Translations under genes and position numbers: made by a program
Part shown: piece after piece, positions 50,302 to 57,279 of the stretch
How positions within the stretch are numbered: the stretch's first letter is position 1
Layout of the letters: every line of letters starts with the position of its first letter
NCBI RefSeq assembly: GCF_008638365.1
Contig: NZ_VWVU01000020.1
Location: forward strand, 1-64,000
Origin: Nocardiopsis quinghaiensis
Lineage (GTDB): Bacteria; Actinomycetota; Actinomycetes; Streptosporangiales; Streptosporangiaceae
Length of the DNA: 64,000 nucleotides
Direction: 5' to 3'
Notes under the pieces: model-generated
The model's database searches: none
The model's input: only the letters and a program-made list of their open reading frames with translations
What the model was told of the DNA's origin: nothing

Positions 50302-52091
50302 CCGCCGCCGGAGAAGCCGCGGGCGGCGCCGTCACGGGGGACGGCGCCGCCCTGGGCGGATCGGTCGCCGCCGCCGACCTCCTGGAGACCCTCGACACCC
50401 TGGGCGGCGCTCCGGGAGACCAGTTCGGCGCCACGCACGCCTGGACGGTCGGGCTGTGCGCCCTGTTCGTCCTGATCACCCTGGCCATCACCATCCGCGC
50501 CCGGCGCACCACCCGGGGCGCGGTCGACTTCTACGCGGGCGGACGCGGGTTCTCCAGCGCGCAGAACGGGCTCGCCCTGACCGGCGACTACCTGTCCGCC
50601 GCCTCCTTCCTGGGCATCGCCGGGATGATCTCCCTCCAGGGCTACGACGGGTTCCTGTACTCCATCGGCTTCCTGATGGCCTGGCTGCTGGTACTGCCGA
50701 TGGCCCAGCTGGTGCGCAACACCGGCCGTTTCACCATGGCCGACCTGCCCGCCTTCCGCATGCGACGGATGCGGGTGCGCCTGGCCTGCACCGTCTCCAC
50801 CGTCACCGTGTGCGTGTTCTACCTGGTCGCGCAGATGGTGGGCGCGGGCGCTCTGGTCTCGGTCCTGCTCGGCCTGCACGACGGCGGGACCTTCCTGGGC
50901 ATGAGCGCCGACCACGCCCGCACCGGAGTGATCGTGCTCGTGGGCGTGCTGATGATCGTCTACGTCATGTACGGCGGCATGAAGGCCGCCACCTGGCTGC
51001 AGATCATCAAGGCGGTCGCGCTGCTGGCCGTCACCGGGCTGCTGACCGTGCTGGTGCTGGCCCTGTTCTCCTTCGACCCGCGCGCCCTGCTCGCCGGGGC
51101 GGCCGAGGCCAGCGGACACGGCCAGGCCTTCCTGGAACCGGGACTGCGCTTCGGGATGGAGGCGCCGGGCGATCCCGCCCGGACCCTGTTCAACAAGCTC
51201 GACCTGGTCAGCCTCGGGCTGGCCCTGGTACTGGGCACGGTCGCGTTGCCGCACGTCCTCATCCGCTTCTACACCGTTCCCGACGGCCGTTCGGCACGCA
51301 CGTCGGTCAACCGCACCATCACCATGGTCGGCGCCTTCTACCTGATGACGCTGGCGCTGGGCTTCGGTGCCGCCGCCCTGGTCGGGTCCGAACGCATCGC
51401 GGCCGTGGACCCCTCCGGCAACACCGCCGTGCCGATGCTCGCCGCGGAGCTGGGACGGCTGACCGCCGGTCCGGTGGGCGCGGCCGTGCTGCTCGCACTG
51501 GTGTCCGCGGTCGCCCTGGCCACCATCCTCGCCGTCGTCGCCAGTCTCACCCTGGCCTCGTCCTCCTCCGTGGCGCACGACCTGTTCGGCCACATCCTCA
51601 TGTGGGGACGCCCGCGTGAGTCGCAGGAGGTGGGGGCGGCGCGCCTGTCCGCCTGCCTGATCGGCGGCGTGGCCATCCTGCTGGCCGTCCAGGCCCGGGA
51701 ACAGAACGTGGCCTTCCTGGTGGGGCTGGCCTTCGCCATCGCGGCCGCCGCCAACCTGCCGGTCATCGTGCTCACCATGTTCTGGCGGCGCTTCAACACC
51801 AGGGGCGTGGAGTGGGGCGTCTACGGCGGGCTGTCCGCCACCCTGCTGCTCATGCTGCTGTCCCCGGTGGTGTCGGGCAGGACCGACCCGGTGACCGGGG
51901 AGAACCTGTCGATGCTGCCCGCCTGGATCGACGTCCAACTCTTCCCGATGGAGAACCCGGCGCTGCTGGCGGTGCCGGTCGGATTCGCGTGCGCGGTCGT
52001 GGGCAGCCTGCTCTCACCCGAACGCGACACCGCCCGGTTCACCGAACTGCGGGTGCGCTCCCTGACCGGTTGGGGCGCCGACCAGGACTGA
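50298..52091 (+). CDS. sodium/solute symporter, ActP-like cation-acetate permease
   Basis: A 597-residue SSS-family transporter with about 13 helices. Family blocks are DFYAGGRGFSSAQNGLALTG, DYLSAASFLGIAGMISLQGY, YVMYGGMKAATWLQIIKA and ALPHVLIRFYTVPDGRSART. The DUF485 partner in front points to the acetate/glycolate-type ActP branch. A 45-residue N-terminal extension before the first helix is Ala/Gly-rich. ATGA overlap with the DUF485 gene indicates coupling. Confidence 0.9.
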   Translation: MTAAGEAAGGAVTGDGAALGGSVAAADLLETLDTLGGAPGDQFGATHAWTVGLCALFVLITLAITIRARRTTRGAVDFYAGGRGFSSAQNGLALTGDYLSAASFLGIAGMISLQGYDGFLYSIGFLMAWLLVLPMAQLVRNTGRFTMADLPAFRMRRMRVRLACTVSTVTVCVFYLVAQMVGAGALVSVLLGLHDGGTFLGMSADHARTGVIVLVGVLMIVYVMYGGMKAATWLQIIKAVALLAVTGLLTVLVLALFSFDPRALLAGAAEASGHGQAFLEPGLRFGMEAPGDPARTLFNKLDLVSLGLALVLGTVALPHVLIRFYTVPDGRSARTSVNRTITMVGAFYLMTLALGFGAAALVGSERIAAVDPSGNTAVPMLAAELGRLTAGPVGAAVLLALVSAVALATILAVVASLTLASSSSVAHDLFGHILMWGRPRESQEVGAARLSACLIGGVAILLAVQAREQNVAFLVGLAFAIAAAANLPVIVLTMFWRRFNTRGVEWGVYGGLSATLLLMLLSPVVSGRTDPVTGENLSMLPAWIDVQLFPMENPALLAVPVGFACAVVGSLLSPERDTARFTELRVRSLTGWGADQD

Positions 52092-52094
52092 ACG

Positions 52095-52129
52095 CCCGGG
52101 CTCGGAGGGGACGGGCCCGGCCGCCCGGG
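52095..52129. terminator. possible terminator between convergent genes
   Basis: CCCGGGC (52095-52101) can pair with GCCCGGG (52123-52129) in the 40-base gap between the symporter gene and the convergent gene. Confidence 0.45.
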
Positions 52130-52131
52130 AA

Positions 52132-53118
52132 TCAGCGTTTCGGGCCCGCCTCCGCCATGGCCCGCGCCAGTTCGCGCAGCAGCTCGGGGATCCGCGGCGC
52201 GTTGCGGGCGATCCGGTCCCAGGAACGCGCGGCCCGGTCGACGCGTTCGCGCGTGGTCGGCGCCCCGCCGCCCTGCCTGGCGTTGCGCCTGTCCTCCCTG
52301 CGGAAGGAGGCGGTGACCGCCCAGAAGGCCGCGGCCACCAGCGGGCGGAGCACGCCGCGCCCGCGCACGTCGAGCACGGCCTCCACCGACCACCGGCCGT
52401 CGGGCCCGGCGGCGGGGGACAACCAGGCGCTGACGTCGGCCGTGGCGTGCGTGGCGTGCAGCCGGACCGGGGGAGTCTCCCCGCCTTCCGCGATCGCCGT
52501 GTACCAGGCGTCCGTGTCGAACCGCAGGGTGCCGCCGGCCGACCGCAGCCAGGCGCCGCGCCCGGGCACGCGCACCCGGCCGGTCCAGGTCAGGAGCCCG
52601 GCTCGCGCGTCGTGGGTGACGTTTCCCCAGGTCACGGGAGGATCGTTCGTGCCGACGGTGTCCGGCATGGCGAAGTCGACCGAGGAGGTGCCCGCCTCGT
52701 CCCAGGAGACGATGGTCAGGCCGGTACCGCTCCAGCCCTTCTCCGCGTCGTCGGCCGGGTCGACGGGCACGCCCTCGGGGGACAGCTCTGCGACGAGGTA
52801 GTGGCTGCGGGGCGCCAGGTGGCGCCCCCTCTGGAGTTGGAGCGCGGTCTCCGAGGCGGCCACGGCCGGCCCGTCGGCCTCGGCCGATGCCGCGGCGGCG
52901 CCGTCCCGCGGCTCCCCGGACTCCTTCTCGCGGTCGCCCAGTCCGAGTTCCTGGGCGCGCTGCTCCAGGCGCGCCCAGGTCTCGTCGTCGGGGGTGAGCA
53001 GCCAGCCCCGGCCGTCGAAGCGGCAGCTCCGGACGACCTCGTGCAGGGCGTCGACGATCCGCGCGAGCACCTCCTCGTCCACGGCGGTGATGTCGAAGGT
53101 GTGGCTCAGACGCGGCAC
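52132..53118 (-). CDS. hypothetical protein
   Basis: A 328-residue soluble protein with no recognised domain. It begins VPRLSHTFDITAVDEEVLAR and contains three beta-rich segments (LTIVSWDEAGTSSVDFAMPD, LLTWTGRVRVPGRGAWLRSA, GRWSVEAVLDVRGRGVLRPL) and a basic helical C-terminus. The GTG at 53118 is chosen because CGGAGACACC precedes it; the longer frame to 53379 is low-complexity. Possibly cell-surface or polyketide-cyclase-like, but this is only a guess from strand pattern. Confidence 0.6.
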   Translation of the reverse strand: MPRLSHTFDITAVDEEVLARIVDALHEVVRSCRFDGRGWLLTPDDETWARLEQRAQELGLGDREKESGEPRDGAAAASAEADGPAVAASETALQLQRGRHLAPRSHYLVAELSPEGVPVDPADDAEKGWSGTGLTIVSWDEAGTSSVDFAMPDTVGTNDPPVTWGNVTHDARAGLLTWTGRVRVPGRGAWLRSAGGTLRFDTDAWYTAIAEGGETPPVRLHATHATADVSAWLSPAAGPDGRWSVEAVLDVRGRGVLRPLVAAAFWAVTASFRREDRRNARQGGGAPTTRERVDRAARSWDRIARNAPRIPELLRELARAMAEAGPKR

Positions 53119-53317
53119 GGTGTCTCCGGGGTCGGTTCGGGGCGGAGCGTCGGGAGGAGTGCTCCGCGTACGCGTGGACCAGCGTACGCACACACGGCTC
53201 CCACCACCTCCGGGGCTCCGCCGACGGGCCGCCGGCCGGTGCCGACCGCGTCCGGGGCGTCCACGGTCCCCGTTCGAACGCTTGTCCGCACTTCGGTGGC
53301 CGGGCACAATGGCGTTC

Positions 53318-53848
53318 ATGGACAGGTACGTCGCGCTGCTGCGCGGAATCAACGTCGGCGGGCACCGCCGCGTCGCCATGGCCGACCTGCGGACCCTGCT
53401 CGGCGGGCTCGGCTACGGCGACGTCGCCACCTACGTGCAGAGCGGGAACGCGGTGTTCACGGCCGGGGGAAAGGACCCCGCCACCGTGGCGGAGGAGATC
53501 CGTGTCGCCATCGACACCCGGTTCGGACTCGACGTGCCGACCGTCGTGCGCACCGGCGCGCAACTGCGCGCCGCCGTGGACGACAACCCCCTCGCCGTCG
53601 CCGACCCCTCCGGCTTCCTCGTCCTGTTCTGCTCCGAAGCCCCCGACGCCGCGTGCCTGGCGGGGATCGACCCGTCCCTGTACCCGCGGGAGCGCATGGC
53701 GGTGGTCGGCTCCCACGTCTACACCATCCACGAGCAGGGCATCGGACACGCCAAGCTGCCCGGCCTCGTGGCCAGGCGCGTCGGCGGCACCACCACGGGC
53801 CGCAACTGGCGTACCGTGCTGCGCCTGCTGGAGCTGGCCGGGGGCTGA
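53318..53848 (+). CDS. DUF1697 family protein
   Basis: A 176-residue DUF1697 protein. Family marks are RYVALLRGINVGGHRRVAMA, LGYGDVATYVQSGNAVFTA, LDVPTVVRTGAQLRAAVDDN and the C-terminal TTTGRNWRTVLRLLEL. Function is unknown. ATG at 53318 gives the family start MDRYVALLRGINVGG; ATG at 53309 is an alternative. A degenerate LexA-like sequence (TCGAAC-N4-GTCCGC) lies 35 bases upstream. Confidence 0.85.
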   Translation: MDRYVALLRGINVGGHRRVAMADLRTLLGGLGYGDVATYVQSGNAVFTAGGKDPATVAEEIRVAIDTRFGLDVPTVVRTGAQLRAAVDDNPLAVADPSGFLVLFCSEAPDAACLAGIDPSLYPRERMAVVGSHVYTIHEQGIGHAKLPGLVARRVGGTTTGRNWRTVLRLLELAGG

Positions 53849-53862
53849 CCGTGCCCGCGACT

Positions 53863-53876
53863 GTCCGAGAGGAGTC
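53863..53876 (+). repeat. 14-base motif upstream of cas6 (copy 1)
   Basis: GTCCGAGAGGAGTC, 65 bases before the cas6 start. It matches the sequence at 55255-55268 (GTCCGAGAGGGGTC) in 13 of 14 bases. Confidence 0.6.
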
Positions 53877-53927
53877 CTCGGCGGCGCGTGCCGGCCGCCG
53901 TCACGACCATGTGAAGGGGTGGTGCCC

Positions 53928-54878
53928 GTGCCGAGGCGGTGGACCGTGATCCTGCGGGACCTGGCGGACACGGCGCGGCCGATCCGGCCCGAGGACTGCC
54001 ACGGGCTGCTCAACCGCTGGTGGCCGCAGTCCCCGGAGGAGCACACGGCGGCCAAGCGGTGGGTCATGAACGGCTGGCCCTCGTCCCTGGGCGACCGGCT
54101 GCACCACTGGACGCTCACCTGGCTGGACGACGACGTCCCGCCCCCGCTGTCGCCGGAGGAGCTGGTCGGCGAACCGCAGCGCATCGGTGACCACCTGCTG
54201 GTACCGCTCTCGGTGACCCGCACCTTCGACCGCACCTACGCCCGGATGCTCACCGAGCCGCGCGGCGTCTCCGCCGTGCGCTCGGCGAAGGTGCGCAGCC
54301 AGACCCCCGTCGTCATGACCACCCGTGACGCCTCCGGTGAGCGGATCCCGCACATCTGGCCCAACCCGCGCCGCCTCTTCGGTGCCGTGCACCGCTCAGG
54401 CGGCGGGATCGTCGGCGGCAGCGGGGCCGTGGGCGCGGTGGCCCGGTTCGCACCGTCCGCGCTCGCCGATTCCTGGCTTGAGCTGGTGTTCGACGGCATG
54501 GCCCAGGTGCGCCGCGCGCCCCTGCCCGGAGAGGACGTGCGGCTGGCGGAGCACCACCACGCCGACAACCGCACCGTGCTCGGCTGGCACGGAGGGCTGC
54601 GCCTGGACCTGACCGGGGGAGAGCGCCGCCACACCGACGCCTTCGCCGTCCTCCTGGAACTGCTGGAACTGACGGGCGTCGGCAAGTACACCGCCCAGGG
54701 TTTCGGCTCGGTGCGGGTGGACACGGTGACCGGCGGCCGGCCGTCAGCGGAGGTGCCCGGCCGGCGCCGCCGGCGAAGCCCGCGCCGTGTGGCCCGCCGC
54801 GCCCCTCAGCGGGTGGGTGAGGCCCGGCCCCGAGCCGTCGCCGAGGTGGAGGAGTTCGGGGGCGCCCTGTTCGACTGA
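53928..54878 (+). CDS. cas6: Cas6-like CRISPR RNA endonuclease
   Basis: A 316-residue RAMP-fold protein. The C-terminal half follows the Cas6 pattern: IWPNPRRLFGAVHRSGGG (the P-x-P-x-x-L-F segment), WLELVFDGMAQVRRAPLPGE, HADAFAVLL-like helix, and the glycine-rich loop LELTGVGKYTAQGFGSVRV. Cas6 cuts pre-crRNA in the repeats. Catalytic residue not assigned (His in LHHWTLTW is a candidate). A 45-residue basic tail follows the loop. GTG at 53928 has AAGGGG eight bases upstream. The next operon is 460 bases downstream. Confidence 0.75.
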   Translation: MPRRWTVILRDLADTARPIRPEDCHGLLNRWWPQSPEEHTAAKRWVMNGWPSSLGDRLHHWTLTWLDDDVPPPLSPEELVGEPQRIGDHLLVPLSVTRTFDRTYARMLTEPRGVSAVRSAKVRSQTPVVMTTRDASGERIPHIWPNPRRLFGAVHRSGGGIVGGSGAVGAVARFAPSALADSWLELVFDGMAQVRRAPLPGEDVRLAEHHHADNRTVLGWHGGLRLDLTGGERRHTDAFAVLLELLELTGVGKYTAQGFGSVRVDTVTGGRPSAEVPGRRRRRSPRRVARRAPQRVGEARPRAVAEVEEFGGALFD

Positions 54879-54967
54879 TCCGACTGGTACGCGAATCCAC
54901 CGGTTCCCGTCCGAGGACGGCGTGCGGGGACCGGTGCCACCGCGGTCCCGTGCGGCCCGCCGCCACC

Positions 54968-55003
54968 GTCGGCTCCCACCCCGTGGACGGGTCGGGAGCC
55001 GAC
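54968..55003. terminator. bidirectional terminator between cas6 and the small divergent gene
   Basis: GTCGGCTCCC (54968-54977) pairs perfectly with GGGAGCCGAC (54994-55003). It lies after cas6 on the + strand and just after the stop of the small - strand gene. Confidence 0.7.
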
Positions 55004-55011
55004 GCGTGTGC

Positions 55012-55188
55012 TCACCGGGAGGGAGCCGGGCCCCGCACGGTCCGGTCCGCGCCCCCGTCCCGCAGGGCGTGGGCCAGGCCGCGCAGGTGCGGCACGAGGT
55101 CCCCGGGTGTGAGGGGCGGCGCGTCGGCGGCGGGGACGGACGGATCTCGCGGCCAACGCGTGACCGCTTCGGACCTGTGCGGGATCAT
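55012..55188 (-). CDS. 58-residue protein between cas6 and cas10
   Basis: A small - strand gene encoding MIPHRSEAVTRWPRDPSVPA, a short linker, LTPGDLVPHLRGLAHALRDG and GADRTVRGPAPSR. The ATG at 55188 has a strong GGAGG six bases upstream, codon third positions are mostly G/C, and a terminator follows. It is divergent from cas10 and shares its promoter region. No family recognised; the mid-part is a helical pair that could bind a partner. A regulatory or accessory role for the CRISPR locus is inference. Confidence 0.55.
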   Translation of the reverse strand: MIPHRSEAVTRWPRDPSVPAADAPPLTPGDLVPHLRGLAHALRDGGADRTVRGPAPSR

Positions 55189-55227
55189 GGGAAACCTCCG
55201 TGCCGGGGCGGGTCTGTGTATCCAGCT

Positions 55228-55263
55228 CTCTCGGACAGCGCTGCGGAGCGCACCGTCCGAGAG
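55228..55263. promoter_or_regulatory. stem-loop in the cas10 leader containing motif copy 2
   Basis: CTCTCGGAC (55228-55236) pairs with GTCCGAGAG (55255-55263); inside it GCGCT/AGCGC pair around a GCGG loop, giving a near-continuous 14-bp hairpin. It starts 111 bases and ends 76 bases before the cas10 GTG. The 3' arm is part of the motif also found before cas6. It could be an operator, a mRNA structure or a repeat-derived Cas6 target. Confidence 0.6.
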
Positions 55264-55338
55264 GGGTCGTCATGGGCCCGGCTCCGCACGGTCTCGCGCC
55301 ATGCCCCCGCACGCCCCGCCGGGAAGGAGACCGACACG

Positions 55339-57279
55339 GTGACCTGCAACCCCCAGCAGCACCGACCCGCCGGAGCCGGACAGGACCCGGAGGGGCCTCC
55401 GCCCAGCGGTGTGGTGGTCGGCGTCGACCTGCGCGGCATCCAGGCCTACGTGTACAGCGGTAGGCGCATCCTGGACGCGGTCGGGCGCGCCGCCCTGGTC
55501 GCGGAGCTGACCGACACCTCCGACGCCGAGCACGGGATCGCCGACCTGGTTCCACCGGACTGCGTGGTGCTGCGTGACGCGGGGGGAGCGCTCACGGCGG
55601 CCTTCCCGGACGCGGCGTCGGCACGCGAGTTCACCGCCCGCTACACCCGCCGTCTACGTGACCGCGCCGGTGATCTGACCCCCGTGGTCGCGCACGTGCC
55701 CTACGGCCCCCTCCCGCGGGACCGGGCCTCCGGAACGCACGCGGCCACCGGGGCCGGTGCTTCCGGGGTCGGCGCTCCCGTGGTGGCGCGTGCCGAGGAG
55801 GCCGGGCACCCGGTCGGGGTGGACGAGGCACTGGCCGTGCTGCCCGCGCGGCTGCGCGAGGCGCGGCGGTACATGTCGGCCCTGCACACCCCCGCCCACG
55901 GGTACGGGATCACCGCCGTGTGCTCGGTCAGCGGCGGTCCCGCCGAGTCGGTGGACAGCAGCCGCGCACAGGACGACCACGCCGACGTCCACGAACGGGT
56001 GGCCGCGGACGTGGCACGGGCGCGGGGGATCGGTCGCCGCTGGCACCGTGCCCACAGTTCCGCCTGGCTGGCCGACGCCGTCACCGCCACCGGCGCGCCC
56101 TCCCTCACCCTGCCGATGGAGGTCGACCGGCTGGGCCGCGACCACGGCGGTGTCAGCCGTGTCGCGGTCGTGCACATCGACGTCAACGGCCTCGGCGCGA
56201 TCCTGGGCGACTACCGCGAACGCGCGGGGAACCCGGGCGTGCCCGGCTCCGGTGCGCTGGCCCAGCGGCGCCTGTCCACCCGTGTCTTCGGACTCATCGA
56301 GGGGCTGGCCCGCGTCCTGGTCCGCGCCGTGGCGGCCACCGTCCACGCCGATCCCGGCCGGCGGCCCGTCATCCCCGGTACCGGTACCGCCGGACCCGTC
56401 GCCCTCCACCACGTGCCGCCCGGGCCCGTGGGCGTGCCGGTACGGCCCATCGTGGTCGCCGGGGACGACCTCACCATCCTGTGCGACGCCCGGCTCGCCC
56501 TGAGCCTGGCGCGCTACGCGATCGACTGGCTGGACGCCGACCCCGTGCTCGTCGGTGATCCCCGCGACCCCCGCGTGGGCCTGCACCGCGCGCTCGCCGA
56601 GGCCCACGGCGACCGCCCCGGCGGCGGCCGTACCGTCGTCGGGTCCGACGGCGCCGCGCACACCACGTTCGTGCCCACGGTCGGGGTGGGGATCGCCGTC
56701 CAGCCGGTCGGCGCGCCGCTGTCGCTGGGCTACGACCTGTGCGAGGCGATGTGCCGTCGCGCCAAGGAGCACCGGGTCCAGCTCGTCGAGGACGACCCCG
56801 AGACCCCCGACGAGCACGCCGTGGCCTGGACGACGCGTTCCAGCGGGGTCGACCGGGTGCTGCGCCGCCTCGACCAGGCCCGCCGGGCACCCGGCCCGCG
56901 GACCGACCTGCCGTTGACCGGGACGGGGTTCACCCGCTTCCTGGACCGCTACCTGTCCGCCACCGCCCCGGGCAGCCTGCTCGCCGACGGCGACACCCGC
57001 CACCGGGGCTGGCTGGTCTCCGCGCTGGTCCCACTGCTGGAGTCGGGCACTGATCCCGGCCCCGAACTCGCCCGCCGCGCCCACGTGCCGGGAGACCCCG
57101 TCGAGCTGCCCCGGGACTGGACACCCGGCGGGCTGCTCGACGCGGTCGAGGTGATGGACCTGCACCTCGACCCCGGTCTGGCAGCGGCCCTCCCACCCCA
57201 CCGGCCCCAACCACAGGGGCGGACCGGGGCCGGTGGCCCACTGGTCCGGGCGGCTCATCCGGGGCGTGCGCCCCGATGA
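55339..57279 (+). CDS. cas10: Cas10-like type III CRISPR large subunit without HD domain
   Basis: A 646-residue Cas10/Cmr2-like protein. It begins straight with the first palm domain (GVVVGVDLRGIQAYVYSG, RILDAVGRAALVAEL), so the N-terminal HD nuclease domain is absent. The second palm has VVHIDVNGLGAILGDY and the cyclase motif VVAGDDLTILCD, in which the usual GGDD reads AGDD with both Asp kept. A helical C-terminal domain follows. Cas10 organises the type III effector and may make cyclic oligoadenylate. AAGGAGA is eight bases before the GTG. The stop overlaps the next gene (ATGA). Confidence 0.78.
   Translation: MTCNPQQHRPAGAGQDPEGPPPSGVVVGVDLRGIQAYVYSGRRILDAVGRAALVAELTDTSDAEHGIADLVPPDCVVLRDAGGALTAAFPDAASAREFTARYTRRLRDRAGDLTPVVAHVPYGPLPRDRASGTHAATGAGASGVGAPVVARAEEAGHPVGVDEALAVLPARLREARRYMSALHTPAHGYGITAVCSVSGGPAESVDSSRAQDDHADVHERVAADVARARGIGRRWHRAHSSAWLADAVTATGAPSLTLPMEVDRLGRDHGGVSRVAVVHIDVNGLGAILGDYRERAGNPGVPGSGALAQRRLSTRVFGLIEGLARVLVRAVAATVHADPGRRPVIPGTGTAGPVALHHVPPGPVGVPVRPIVVAGDDLTILCDARLALSLARYAIDWLDADPVLVGDPRDPRVGLHRALAEAHGDRPGGGRTVVGSDGAAHTTFVPTVGVGIAVQPVGAPLSLGYDLCEAMCRRAKEHRVQLVEDDPETPDEHAVAWTTRSSGVDRVLRRLDQARRAPGPRTDLPLTGTGFTRFLDRYLSATAPGSLLADGDTRHRGWLVSALVPLLESGTDPGPELARRAHVPGDPVELPRDWTPGGLLDAVEVMDLHLDPGLAAALPPHRPQPQGRTGAGGPLVRAAHPGRAPR

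Noticed and set aside
53849-55338. CRISPR array between cas6 and cas10
   Set aside because: Only the 14-base motif recurs; there are no regularly spaced 25-40 base direct repeats.
54950-55342. 130-residue + strand frame in the cas10 leader
   Set aside because: Low-complexity Arg/Pro/Ser composition, no ribosome site, and it covers a terminator, the small - strand gene and the stem-loop.
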